Below, piece after piece: positions 8,722-17,177 of a DNA stretch of 64,000 bases; the stretch's first letter is position 1, and each line of letters opens with the position of its first letter. This stretch comes from Bacillota bacterium (GTDB lineage: Bacteria > Bacillota > Clostridia > Oscillospirales > Acutalibacteraceae): contig JAEZCC010000012.1 of the NCBI GenBank assembly GCA_023412715.1, positions 1 through 64,000 on the forward strand, read 5' to 3'. A model generated the notes under the pieces. That model was not told where the DNA came from and ran no database searches. It saw only the letters and a list, made by a program, of their open reading frames with translations. The position numbers were made by a program, and so were the translations under genes.

Positions 8722-9403
8722 GAAAATGGCAATTTCGTTTATCCGTACGCTGCTGCTGTACATAGTGGTGGTGGCAGCGGTCAGACTGATGGGAAAGCGC
8801 CAGATCAGCGAACTGCAGACAAGCGAGCTGGTCGTGACGCTGTTGATTTCAAACCTAGCCGCCGTGCCGATGCAGGACACGGGCCAGCCGCTTGTGAGCG
8901 GCCTGATCCCGATTGCGGCGCTCGTGATGTGCGAGATCTCGACCTCCGGGCTGATGCTGAAAAACGCGGTTTTCCGGCGCGCCATCTGCGGCAGACCCAT
9001 CATCGTCATCTACAACGGCAAGATCCAGCAGGACGAGATGAAGCGCCTGCGCATGTCGACAGAGGACCTGTTCGAGGAGCTTCGCCAGAAGGACGTGTTC
9101 CATATTCAGGACATCGCCTACGCGATTGTGGAGACGAACGGCAAGCTCAGCGTAATAAAAAAGCCGGAACAGGAGCAGCCGACGGCCGGCGAGCTGGGCC
9201 TCACCCAGCCGGACCGCGGTATGGAGACCGTCGTCGTCAGCGACGGCGTCGTTTCCGACTTTTCCCTTTCGCTGTGCAAAAAGGACCGCACCTGGCTTGA
9301 AAGCGTGCTGAACAGCCAGAGCATTCTGCTGAAAGACGTCTTTCTCATGACCGCGAACACGGCGGGCGATTATTTCATCGTGAGAAAGGACGCGAGCCAA
9401 TGA
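8720..9403 (+). CDS. DUF421 (YetF-type) membrane protein
   Basis: A roughly 227-residue DUF421 protein. Hydrophobic segments fill the first 75 residues, including the family signature RLMGKRQISELQTSELVVTL near 20-39, followed by ISNLAAVPMQDT. A soluble alpha/beta domain follows (GRPIIVIYNGKIQ near 95-107). Family members such as B. subtilis YetF sit in the membrane; their function is poorly defined, with spore-germination and stress links reported. Three starts are possible (GTG 8717, ATG 8720, ATG 8726); GGTGA at 8716-8720 best fits ATG 8726. The gene overlaps the DUF4363 gene by four bases, the usual pairing. Confidence 0.85.
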   Translation: MKMAISFIRTLLLYIVVVAAVRLMGKRQISELQTSELVVTLLISNLAAVPMQDTGQPLVSGLIPIAALVMCEISTSGLMLKNAVFRRAICGRPIIVIYNGKIQQDEMKRLRMSTEDLFEELRQKDVFHIQDIAYAIVETNGKLSVIKKPEQEQPTAGELGLTQPDRGMETVVVSDGVVSDFSLSLCKKDRTWLESVLNSQSILLKDVFLMTANTAGDYFIVRKDASQ

Positions 9404-9780
9404 AACGCATGTGGGCCGCTCTTGTTCTGCTTGTTCTGCTTGTCGCCACCTGTGTGATCGGCATCGTTCATACCGATATTGTGACCGACCAGCTCGTGAA
9501 AACGGTGACCTCCGCCAAGCAGGCGCAGGAAAAGGGCGATGCGGATTCCGCTCTGCGGTTCAGCCGTCAGGCCCTGCAGGAATGGCGCGACATCGATTCC
9601 GGGCTGCATGTCTATATGCAGCACTCCAAGCTGGACGCCATCGACCAGGAGCTCGCCGCGCTGCCGGAGCTCTGCCGAAACGGGGCGAAGGACTCCTTCC
9701 TTTCGGAGTGCGACAAAAGCCTCGCGCTGTTCAGCTACCTGAATGAATCGGAAGTTCCGAACATCCGCAATATTTTCTGA
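9400..9780 (+). CDS. DUF4363 family membrane-anchored protein
   Basis: A 126-residue protein with one N-terminal membrane anchor (residues about 5-25) and a helical extracytoplasmic part rich in charged residues (KQAQEKGDADSALRFSRQALQEW). This matches DUF4363, a small family commonly encoded next to DUF421 genes; no molecular function is known. The start overlaps the DUF421 stop by ATGA. A strong hairpin terminator follows directly after the stop, so this is the last gene of the unit that begins at the Wzy-like gene. Confidence 0.8.
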   Translation: MKRMWAALVLLVLLVATCVIGIVHTDIVTDQLVKTVTSAKQAQEKGDADSALRFSRQALQEWRDIDSGLHVYMQHSKLDAIDQELAALPELCRNGAKDSFLSECDKSLALFSYLNESEVPNIRNIF

Positions 9781-9783
9781 AAG

Positions 9784-9825
9784 AAAGCCTCCGTTTTCCC
9801 AAGGACGGAGGCTTTCCTATTTTTC
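9784..9825. terminator. bidirectional intrinsic terminator
   Basis: A 10-bp perfect stem (AAAGCCTCCG, 9784-9793, with its complement at 9806-9815) is followed by a T-rich stretch on the plus strand. It separates the convergent DUF4363 gene and the minus-strand glycosyltransferase and may serve both. Confidence 0.85.
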
Positions 9826-11082
9826 CGCGAATTTTTCCGCCTGAATGGATTCCGCGAACCTGCGGTAGTTGGTCCCGGCTGAGAAATCGGTCTGCCAGAT
9901 CTCCCGCGCCGCACCGCGCATGGCGTCCCGCCGATCGGCGGGCAGGGCGCAGAATTCCCGGATTTTGGCCGCGAGCGTTTCCTCCGTCAGCCCGGCGGGC
10001 AGCAGAAAGCCGTTTTTCCCGTCCTTCACGATCTCGCCGGTCCCGCCGACGTCCGTCGCGAGGGCCGGGATGCCGAACGAACAGGCCTCCATGATGCTGA
10101 CGGGAAGCCCTTCCGAGGTGCTGGTGTTCAGAAAGCAGTCCGCGGGGTTTTTGCGGTAGAATTCCATCAGGTCGGCGTTCTTCACCTCCCCGGGGAAGCT
10201 GCATTCCATAAAGCCCAGGTTTTCTTTCGCGTACTGCGCAAGCTCCGGCAGACCGGCGCCGCCGCCGAAATGCGTCCAGGAAAGCTTCAGCCCGCTGCCT
10301 TCAAGCAGCCGGAGCGCACGCGCCGGCAGGTCCACCCGCTTGAGCGGGACGATATGGCAGCAGCTCACCAGGCGGAACCGCCCCGGCGCGGGCTTTGGGC
10401 CGGGGCCGAAATCGCGCGTACCGAGATAAGCCGTCCGCACCTTGCCGGCCCATTGGGGATATTCCCGTTTCAGGTAATCCGCGCCGTTCTGCGAGCAGGG
10501 ATAGACCGCGTCCAGATGTTCCAGCAGATAAGGCCGGAGCGGCAGGTATTGAAGGCGGTTGCGCGCGGGGTACAGGTCGTAGCCGTGCGCCCGGCTGACG
10601 CACGCCCGGGAAGGCGCCCGGCAGGCGTTTTTCAGTTCGAGGGCGGCGAGGGCGGTGTCGAAGAACCAGTAGCTGTAAAACGTCACGCGGCCGCAGCCGC
10701 CGAGGTCGGCTCCTTCGAGAATCGCGGCCGCCTCGCGGGCGATCCTGCGGCTTTTGGCGGCAAAATAGGCGAGAAACGCCCGCCTTGCAAAAGAGCGCCC
10801 TATCGCTCGGCGTTCCTGTACGCCGAGCCACTCTCTGCGCGGGAAGAGAAGGCTTTTCGCGGCGCCCGCGGGCACGGCCCTCCTGACCGCGGCGGCCGGG
10901 ATGGAGCGGGCCTCCGTGTTGCCGGGGACCGGGCGGGTCTGCGGGGAATGTTCGGGAACGGACGTCGCAATCAGAATCACCTTATCGAACGCTTCCGCCA
11001 GAAAGGGAAGCTCGTTTTCAATAAATTCCTCGCCGGAACCGAACGGATATGTTTTTGTCAGCAGGACCAGGCAGCTTTTCAT
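9817..11082 (-). CDS. GT4-family glycosyltransferase, paralogue of the 4991 gene
   Basis: A 421-residue GT-B glycosyltransferase. The start MKSCLVLLTKTYPFGSGEEF and the donor motif TSEGLPVSIMEACSFGIPAL followed by ATDVGGTGEIV closely mirror the enzyme at 4991-6208, showing a duplication. The chosen ATG (11082) has AAAGGATGG upstream; a longer frame reading up to 11136 would run through the promoter. It is transcribed alone, against the neighbouring polysaccharide genes, from its own promoter at 11108-11136. It likely transfers a sugar to the same kind of lipid-linked acceptor as its paralogue. Confidence 0.87.
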   Translation of the reverse strand: MKSCLVLLTKTYPFGSGEEFIENELPFLAEAFDKVILIATSVPEHSPQTRPVPGNTEARSIPAAAVRRAVPAGAAKSLLFPRREWLGVQERRAIGRSFARRAFLAYFAAKSRRIAREAAAILEGADLGGCGRVTFYSYWFFDTALAALELKNACRAPSRACVSRAHGYDLYPARNRLQYLPLRPYLLEHLDAVYPCSQNGADYLKREYPQWAGKVRTAYLGTRDFGPGPKPAPGRFRLVSCCHIVPLKRVDLPARALRLLEGSGLKLSWTHFGGGAGLPELAQYAKENLGFMECSFPGEVKNADLMEFYRKNPADCFLNTSTSEGLPVSIMEACSFGIPALATDVGGTGEIVKDGKNGFLLPAGLTEETLAAKIREFCALPADRRDAMRGAAREIWQTDFSAGTNYRRFAESIQAEKFAEK

Positions 11083-11107
11083 AACGGATCCATCCTTTCG
11101 CCTTCCC

Positions 11108-11136
11108 AGCATATCATAAGGCGCCGCGGAATTCAA
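11108..11136 (-). promoter_or_regulatory. promoter of minus-strand glycosyltransferase
   Basis: On the minus strand TTGAAT, a 17-base spacer and TATGCT, with a TGA extension before the -10. It sits 26 bases upstream of the ATG at 11082. Confidence 0.7.
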
Positions 11137-11195
11137 CCGGATCGGGCCTGCGCGCCCGCGCGCCGCGGAGGCGGCGGGCTTTTCCTTTGCCGAAC

Positions 11196-11224
11196 TTGTA
11201 ATTGGGCCGATACGATGGTATAAT
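11196..11224 (+). promoter_or_regulatory. promoter of second glycosyltransferase operon
   Basis: TTGTAA (11196-11201), a 17-base spacer and TATAAT (11219-11224), with an extended -10 TGG. It is divergent from the promoter at 11108-11136, about 60 bases away. Confidence 0.78.
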
Positions 11225-11230
11225 AAACCG

Positions 11231-11504
11231 AAAACCTTTGTGGGAAAATACCGCGGAAGATGCGGCGGCCTGCGCCGGGGATGCGCGCCGCCGTTCTGCG
11301 CTTTGAATTTTTGCGGAAACAGACGTTTTTCCGCTCGATAGATATCGTCGGCTTCTTCGGCGTACCCGATGTTCCGCGTCCTGCCGGCGGGCAGAGCACG
11401 GCTGTTTCTGTGACTGCCGCGCCTGCGGGGCGTCCGGGCCGGGCAGAACGGCGGGACGACCGGAAACGGAAGGGCCCGCCGCCGAAAGAACAGGAGGTTT
11501 CATT
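11231..11504 (+). other. long 5' leader without recognised gene
   Basis: About 270 bases separate the predicted transcription start from the TTG start of the GT2 gene. The stretch is GC-rich. Short open frames are present but none has a ribosome site or recognisable product. No known riboswitch motif or terminator was recognised by eye. Confidence 0.5.
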
Positions 11505-12569
11505 TTGCCTCAGATCAGCGTGATCGTTCCGGTTTATAACGTGGAGAAGTATCTGGAACGCTGCGTCAAGAGCATTCTGGCACAGAGCTTCACCGACTTT
11601 GAGCTGCTTCTCGTCAACGATGCTTCCACGGACGGTTCCCTTGCCGTCGCGCAGAAATTTCAGTTCGACCGCCGCGTCAAAGTGCTGGACAAGCCGCATG
11701 GCGGCCTGGGCGACACCAGAAATTACGGCGCGGGGTGCGCGGCGGGAAAATACCTGCTGTTTGTCGACTCCGACGACTGGGTGGAGGAAGACATGCTGCG
11801 GGACCTGTTTGCCCTCGCGGAAGCCTACCGCGCGGACATGGTCCTGTTTAATTTCATCCGGGAAGACTTAAAGAACATGGAGCACCGCGAATGCCGCCTG
11901 CCGGTATTCTACCCGGATTTCGGCAGGGAGATGCAGGAGCGCGTCCTCTCTGAGCTGATTGGCCCGGACAGCGCCGACAGCCCCTGGCACCGGGCCGAGA
12001 TGCTCGGCTGCGCGTGGAGGCGCCTGTATCTTCGCAGCTGGTTCGTCAATGCCGGCATTGCCTACGGCGACGAAAGGAAAATCATGCTGGAGGATCTGCC
12101 CGCGTCCGTCCGCGCGCATATTTTTTCCCGGCGGCTGCTTGCGGTCGGCGGGTGCTACTACCATTACCGCTACAACCCGGATTCGCTCAGCACGCGTTAC
12201 CGCCCGCATAAGATGGAGATGCTGACGGAATGCTTTCTGACCGTGCGGCGAACCCTCGAAGAAAACGGCCTGTACGAGCAGTACAGGCAGCGACATCTCG
12301 CGTGGTTCCTGCGTTCGGCGGCCCATTCCTCGCTTGTCAACTGCTTCAGCGCGGGCAACCCCGCCGGCTTCCGCGGCCGCTACCGCGAGGTGGCGGAGAT
12401 CCTGAAAAGCCCCATCCTGAAAGAGGCCGCAAAGTCGGATTACCTCAAACGATCGTCGCGGGCCGACCGGGTCGTCCGCCTTGTGATCAGAACGCGTTTT
12501 ACACCCGCCGTCTATCTGTTTTACCGCCTTTATTCCGCCATGCTCCGCAGGGACGGCGCGCGCAGGTAA
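11505..12569 (+). CDS. GT2-family glycosyltransferase (GT-A fold)
   Basis: A 354-residue family 2 glycosyltransferase. It opens with ISVIVPVYNVEKYLERCVKS, the GT2 N-terminal signature, then LLVNDASTDGS near residues 35-45 and the metal-binding FVDSDDWVEED near 88-98. It starts with TTG, justified by AGGAGGT seven bases upstream and by the family start. The C-terminal third lacks membrane segments strong enough to call. It heads an operon of three glycosyltransferases and probably adds a sugar to an exported polysaccharide or teichoic-acid-like polymer; the donor is not predictable. Confidence 0.9.
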   Translation: MPQISVIVPVYNVEKYLERCVKSILAQSFTDFELLLVNDASTDGSLAVAQKFQFDRRVKVLDKPHGGLGDTRNYGAGCAAGKYLLFVDSDDWVEEDMLRDLFALAEAYRADMVLFNFIREDLKNMEHRECRLPVFYPDFGREMQERVLSELIGPDSADSPWHRAEMLGCAWRRLYLRSWFVNAGIAYGDERKIMLEDLPASVRAHIFSRRLLAVGGCYYHYRYNPDSLSTRYRPHKMEMLTECFLTVRRTLEENGLYEQYRQRHLAWFLRSAAHSSLVNCFSAGNPAGFRGRYREVAEILKSPILKEAAKSDYLKRSSRADRVVRLVIRTRFTPAVYLFYRLYSAMLRRDGARR

Positions 12570-12611
12570 AGAGCTGCCGGCGGGACCGCGCCGGCACGGA
12601 GGAGAATTTTG

Positions 12612-13820
12612 ATGCCGCAGAAAAAAAAGATCCTGTTTATCAATTACAGCCTTCACAGCGGGGGAATCGAAAAGAGCCTTGTGACGGTCCTGTCGCTGTT
12701 TGATTATGAAAAATACGACGTCGACCTTCAGCTTTTTGCGAACGAGGGCCTGTTCCTGCAGCGCGTGCCGAAGCAGGTGAATCTGCTGGAGCCGCTTTTC
12801 CCGGCGGAATACCGGCTGAATATCCGCCGCGCGTTCCCCGCGCTTTTGAAAAAGGGCCGCCCTCTGCTCGCTTTGGGCCGGCTGCTCGTGTCTTTCGCGG
12901 GCCTTCGGGGCACGATGGGCGAGCGCCTTGCGAGAATGTGGAAGGCCGAGCGCCTGTTTGTGCGCCCCGCGAAAAAAGAGTACGACTGCGCCGTGGCCTT
13001 TATGGAAGGGCAGCCGATCTATTACAATGCAGAGAAAGTCAGAAGCGCCGTGAAAATCGGCTTCATCCACGGCGATTATGAGGCGATGGGCCTGCGGGCC
13101 GGCTTCGACCGCAGATATGTCGCAAAGCTGGACGCGCTCTGCACGGTTTCGGAATCGTGCCTTGCGTCGCTGCGGCGGGTTTTCCCGGAATTTGCGGACC
13201 GCTGCCATGTCGTTTACAACATCATCTCCGCCAGTTTCATGCGGACCCTGGCGGAAGAGGGGGAGGGCTTCGACGACGGCTTTTCCGGCCTCCGCGTCCT
13301 TTCCATCGCGCGCCTGTCGCACCAGAAGGGCCTCGATATCGCCATGCCGGCCGTCGCCGCCCTCGTGAAAAAGGGGCTGCCGTTCCGGTGGTATATCATC
13401 GGCGTCGGCCCGGAAGAAGCGGCGCTCAAAGCCATGGCTCAGGAGCTTGGCCTGACGGACAGCGTCGTGTTCCTGGGCGAGCGGGCCAACCCCTACCCGT
13501 ACCTGAAGCAGTGCGACGTCTATCTGCAGCCGAGCCGTTTTGAGGGAAAATCCATCGCCGTGGACGAGGCCATGGTCATGTGCCGCCCGATTCTGCTGAC
13601 TGATTTTTCCACCGCCGCCGACCAGATTGACTCCGGGGTCAACGGGAGCATCGTCCCCATGACGCCGGAAGGCGTGGAAGAAGGGCTTGAGGCCCTGCTT
13701 CTGCACGAAGACCGGCGCAGGGCGTTCACGGACGCCCTTTCGAAAGGGACTTACACGAACGAGGAAGAAATCAACAAGCTGTACGGCCTGATTGATTCCA
13801 GGGAAAAGTCGGCCCGGTGA
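12612..13820 (+). CDS. GT4-family glycosyltransferase
   Basis: A 402-residue GT-B enzyme. The start KKKILFINYSLHSGGIEKSL shows the N-terminal GGIE motif of GT4 enzymes. The C-terminal domain has VLSIARLSHQKGLDIAM near 235-251, YIIGVGPEEAAL near 268-279, and the acidic donor motif PSRFEGKSIAVDEAMV near 310-325. GGAGGAGA sits before the ATG. It follows the GT2 gene by 42 bases and lies in the same operon. It is not closely similar to the 4991/9817 pair. Confidence 0.88.
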   Translation: MPQKKKILFINYSLHSGGIEKSLVTVLSLFDYEKYDVDLQLFANEGLFLQRVPKQVNLLEPLFPAEYRLNIRRAFPALLKKGRPLLALGRLLVSFAGLRGTMGERLARMWKAERLFVRPAKKEYDCAVAFMEGQPIYYNAEKVRSAVKIGFIHGDYEAMGLRAGFDRRYVAKLDALCTVSESCLASLRRVFPEFADRCHVVYNIISASFMRTLAEEGEGFDDGFSGLRVLSIARLSHQKGLDIAMPAVAALVKKGLPFRWYIIGVGPEEAALKAMAQELGLTDSVVFLGERANPYPYLKQCDVYLQPSRFEGKSIAVDEAMVMCRPILLTDFSTAADQIDSGVNGSIVPMTPEGVEEGLEALLLHEDRRRAFTDALSKGTYTNEEEINKLYGLIDSREKSAR

Positions 13821-13886
13821 TTGGCCGGTGGCCGGTGGTTCTTTTCCGGGCGGTCTGCCGTTTATGATTTTTGAGGGGGTCATTCC

Positions 13887-14777
13887 ATGCAGAAACACGC
13901 GTTTTTGATTATGGCGCACCACCAGCTTCCGCTGCTGAAAAAGCTGATTCATCAGCTCGACGACGAAAGAAACGACATCTACATCCATGTCGATAAAAAG
14001 ACGGCGGATTTTGATTTTGAAGAACTGCGCGCGAGCGCGGAAAAATCACAAATCTATTTTACCGATCGCACGTCCGTCACGTGGGGCGGCTACAGCCAGA
14101 TCCGTTGCGAGCTTGTTCTGCTGAAGGCGGCGGTGGGGCGGAATTACGCTTATTATCACCTGATTTCCGGGGCGGATCTGCCTCTTATTTCGCAGGATGA
14201 GTTTCACGCGTTCTTCGACCGGATTTCCGGGCAGGAAATTGTGGGGTTCGAATGCCCGCAGATAAGGCCGGAGTTTCTTCCGCGAATCCGGTATTATCAC
14301 TTTTTTCAGGATGCAGTCGGCAGGAAGACCACCCTTCTGACCTATGCGGAAAGGGCCTTGATCAAGCTGCAGGCCGCCCTTAAAATCGACCGGACGAAAA
14401 AATGGAAAGCCCGGTATCATATCCGTGCCTTTCAGAAAGGCTCCAACTGGTTTGACATTACGGACGATCTGGCGAAGTATGTCGTCGGCAGGGAAGACGA
14501 GATCCGGCGCATGTATCGCCGCACGTTCTGCGCGGACGAGATTTTTCTGCAGACTCTGGTCGAGAACTCGCCTTTTAAAGAAAAGCTGTATTACCACGGG
14601 TTCGGAAGCTACCAGTCGACCTTTCGGTTCGTGGATTGGACGAGAGGAAACCCGTATACCTTCCGAAGCGGCGATTACGACGCCATAAAAAACTCCAGAT
14701 GCTTTTTTGCGCGCAAGTTCGATATGGGCGTGGATCCCGAAATTGTCGAAAGGCTGTGCGGCGACTTGAAAAAGTAG
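13887..14777 (+). CDS. Core-2/I-branching (GT14) type glycosyltransferase
   Basis: A 296-residue protein beginning KHAFLIMAHHQLPLLKKLIHQL, followed by DIYIHVDKKTADFDF, the classic start of bacterial beta-1,6-N-acetylglucosaminyltransferase-like (GT14, Branch) proteins. AYYHLISGADLPL near 90-102 is another family hallmark, and CADEIFLQTL near 210 fits the catalytic region. GGGGGT precedes the ATG. It is the last transferase of the 11505-14777 set and may add branches to the polymer made here. It is a bacterial homologue of eukaryotic enzymes, so exact linkage is uncertain. Confidence 0.85.
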   Translation: MQKHAFLIMAHHQLPLLKKLIHQLDDERNDIYIHVDKKTADFDFEELRASAEKSQIYFTDRTSVTWGGYSQIRCELVLLKAAVGRNYAYYHLISGADLPLISQDEFHAFFDRISGQEIVGFECPQIRPEFLPRIRYYHFFQDAVGRKTTLLTYAERALIKLQAALKIDRTKKWKARYHIRAFQKGSNWFDITDDLAKYVVGREDEIRRMYRRTFCADEIFLQTLVENSPFKEKLYYHGFGSYQSTFRFVDWTRGNPYTFRSGDYDAIKNSRCFFARKFDMGVDPEIVERLCGDLKK

Positions 14778-14807
14778 CCGATATTTTCTAGTAGGAGAAT
14801 TTTCAAA

Positions 14808-15905
14808 GTGAGTCTTAAAGTTATGGTAGCCATGAGCGGCGGCGTGGACAGCTCCGTCGCCGCCGCTCTGCTCATGGGGCAGGGCTTCGGCGTCTGCGGG
14901 GCGACGCTCCGCCTGTTCGGCAACGAAGAAGCCGGCATCAGCCGCAGCCGCACCTGCTGCTCCCTTGCGGATGTGGAAGACGCGCGCAGCGTTGCCCTGC
15001 GCCTCGGCATCGAGCATTATGTGTTCAATTTCGGCACGGAATTCCAGCGCGACGTCGTCGCAAAGTTTGCCGAAGAATACGCGAACGGCCGGACGCCGAA
15101 TCCCTGCATCGACTGCAACCGTTTCATCAAGTTCGGCAAGCTGCTGGAGCGTGCTGAACTGCTGGGCATGGACCGTATCGCCACGGGCCATTACGCCCGC
15201 GCGGAGTACGACCCGGCGAGCGGGCGATGGCTCCTCGAAAAGGCGAGGGACGCTTCAAAAGACCAGACCTACGTGCTGTACGCCATGACGCAGGACGAGC
15301 TGGCGCATACGCTTTTTCCGCTCGGCGGGCTTCTGAAGAGCGAGGTTCGCGCTATCGCGCAGGAGCACGGCTTCGTCAACGCCCGCAAACCGGACAGCGA
15401 GGACATCTGCTTTGTGCCGGACGGGGACTACGCGGACTTCCTTGAGCGGGTGATGCATGTCGGCGCCGAGCCGGGCAATTTTGTGGACCGCGAGGGGCGC
15501 GTGCTCGGCAGGCACCGCGGCCTGATCCATTATACGATCGGGCAGCGGAAGGGCCTTGGCCTCAGCTTCCCCACGCCGCGTTACGTGGTGAGGAAGGACA
15601 GGCCAGGCAACGCTGTGGTCCTCGGTGAAAGCGGCGAGCTTTTCAGCGAAAGCATGACCGTCGGCAATGTGAACCTGATTGCTGCGGAGCGCCTGACGGG
15701 GCTGAAGCGGGTCGGCGTCAAAATCCGGTACAGCCAGACGGAAGCTCCGGCGGAGCTGCGCCCGCTGGCGGACGGCCGCGTCGCCGTCCGGTTTGATCAG
15801 CCGCAGCGCGCCGTCACGCCGGGGCAGGCCGCCGTGTTTTACGACGGCGACGTCGTTTTCGGCGGCGGGATCATCGAAGAGACCGGGGAGGGGAACGAAC
15901 GTTGA
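14808..15905 (+). CDS. mnmA: tRNA-specific 2-thiouridylase MnmA
   Basis: A 365-residue MnmA, which thiolates U34 of tRNA-Lys, -Glu and -Gln. The PP-loop AMSGGVDSSVAAALL is at residues 5-19. The first catalytic cysteine is in NPCIDCNRFIKF near 99-110 and the second in SEDICFVPDGDY near 197-208. YTIGQRKGLG near 240 is the tRNA-binding signature. It starts with GTG after TAGGAGAA. The stop overlaps the TTG start of the cysteine desulfurase by four bases, giving a direct sulfur donor-acceptor pair. Confidence 0.96.
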   Translation: MSLKVMVAMSGGVDSSVAAALLMGQGFGVCGATLRLFGNEEAGISRSRTCCSLADVEDARSVALRLGIEHYVFNFGTEFQRDVVAKFAEEYANGRTPNPCIDCNRFIKFGKLLERAELLGMDRIATGHYARAEYDPASGRWLLEKARDASKDQTYVLYAMTQDELAHTLFPLGGLLKSEVRAIAQEHGFVNARKPDSEDICFVPDGDYADFLERVMHVGAEPGNFVDREGRVLGRHRGLIHYTIGQRKGLGLSFPTPRYVVRKDRPGNAVVLGESGELFSESMTVGNVNLIAAERLTGLKRVGVKIRYSQTEAPAELRPLADGRVAVRFDQPQRAVTPGQAAVFYDGDVVFGGGIIEETGEGNER

Positions 15906-17053
15906 TTTATGCGGATCATGCGGCTACGGCAAAGCTTTCCCCGCGCGCGCTGGAAGCGATGATGCCGTTCCTGACCGAAGAGTACGGGAACGCGTCGTCC
16001 CTCTATGCCCCCGGCCGCAGGGCGCGCCGCGCGGTGGACAGGGCCCGCGAGGCCGTGGCGGCCTGCGTCGGCGCTCTCCCCGGGGAGATCTATTTCACGG
16101 CCTGCGGGACGGAGTCCGACAACTGGGCCATCCGCGCCACGGCGGAAGCGAACCCGGGGGACGCTCTGTTCGTCACGACGGCCGTGGAGCACCACGCCGT
16201 GCTGCGCACCTTCGAGGCGCTGCGGCGTGCGGGCAGGCGGACCGAAATTCTCGGCGTCGACGGACGCGGCAGGCTTTCCCCCGAAACGCTCCGCCGGGCC
16301 GTCGGGGGCAGGGCGGAGGCCGCCAGCCGGGCGGCTTTTGTCAGCGTGATGGCGGCGAACAACGAGGTCGGCACCCTCATGCCGCTTGCGGAGCTTGCGC
16401 AGGCTGCGCACGGCGCGGGCGCCCTTTTCCACACGGACGCCGTGCAGGCGCTGGGGCATGTCCCGGTCGACGTTTCGGCGCTCGGCGTGGACATGATGTC
16501 CTTTTCCGCCCACAAGTTCGGCGGGCCGAAGGGCGTCGGCGGGCTGTACGTGCGCAAAGGTGTCCCGCTTCCGCCCGGGCTTTACGGCGGCGGGCAGGAG
16601 CACGGCCTGCGCTCCGGAACCGAGAATGTCGCCGGAATCGTCGGAATGGCTGCGGCCCTGGAAGAATCCTGCGCAGGCATGCGGGAAGCCGCCGCGCGCG
16701 TGGCCGCTCTGCGCGATCGCCTGATTGCCGGCGTCCTGAAGCTGCCGGGCACCCGCCTGACAGGCGACCCCGCCGAACGCCTGCCCGGGAACGCGTCGTT
16801 CGTGTTCGGCGGCATAGAGGGCGAGGCGCTTGTCCTTCTGCTGGACCAGCGGGGCGTCTGTGCCTCGTCCGGATCGGCCTGTTCCGCCGGTGCGCTGGAG
16901 CCCTCGCACGTGCTGCTCGCCATGGGCTTTTCGCCCGACGAGGCCCGGGGCGCGCTGCGCCTGTCGCTCGGGCCGGATAATACGCGGGAAGAGATTGACG
17001 AAATTCTGCACATCCTGCCGGAAGTGCTCCGCAAGCTGAGAAACGCGGGGTAA
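15902..17053 (+). CDS. cysteine desulfurase (NifS/IscS family)
   Basis: A 383-residue PLP enzyme that takes sulfur from cysteine. It starts MIYADHAATAKLSPRALEAM, typical of class V aminotransferase-type desulfurases. The PLP lysine is in SFSAHKFGGPKGVGG near 199-213 and the mobile-loop catalytic cysteine in CASSGSACSAG near 320-330. The four-base overlap with mnmA (TTGA) strongly implies that it supplies the persulfide for tRNA thiolation, as YrvO does beside MnmA in Bacillus, although here the desulfurase is downstream rather than upstream. No scaffold gene (iscU/sufU) follows. Confidence 0.92.
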   Translation: MIYADHAATAKLSPRALEAMMPFLTEEYGNASSLYAPGRRARRAVDRAREAVAACVGALPGEIYFTACGTESDNWAIRATAEANPGDALFVTTAVEHHAVLRTFEALRRAGRRTEILGVDGRGRLSPETLRRAVGGRAEAASRAAFVSVMAANNEVGTLMPLAELAQAAHGAGALFHTDAVQALGHVPVDVSALGVDMMSFSAHKFGGPKGVGGLYVRKGVPLPPGLYGGGQEHGLRSGTENVAGIVGMAAALEESCAGMREAAARVAALRDRLIAGVLKLPGTRLTGDPAERLPGNASFVFGGIEGEALVLLLDQRGVCASSGSACSAGALEPSHVLLAMGFSPDEARGALRLSLGPDNTREEIDEILHILPEVLRKLRNAG

Positions 17054-17060
17054 ACCGCGC

Positions 17061-17090
17061 AAAAAACGGCGGGAGTCGATGACTCCCGCC
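17061..17090 (-). terminator. terminator of the glk-galM operon
   Basis: A 10-bp stem (17068-17077 with 17081-17090, arms GGCGGGAGTC/GACTCCCGCC) is followed on the minus strand by six T (A run at 17061-17066). It lies between convergent operons and should end minus-strand transcription; it may slow transcription from the desulfurase side too. Confidence 0.85.
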
Positions 17091-17177
17091 AAAGCAAGCT
17101 TCCATTTTTTCCGCGCCGGCCGCGGCCCGAAATTCCGCCTTGCCGCACGGCGCGGCCTGACACCGGGGACGTTCCGG

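Noticed and set aside
11260..11523. 87-codon open frame upstream of the GT2 gene
   Set aside because: No ribosome site, arginine/proline-rich chance composition, and overlap with the well-supported TTG start at 11505.
13820..13850. GGCCGGTGGCCGGTGG short tandem repeat
   Set aside because: Only two units in a short intergenic gap; nothing suggests function.
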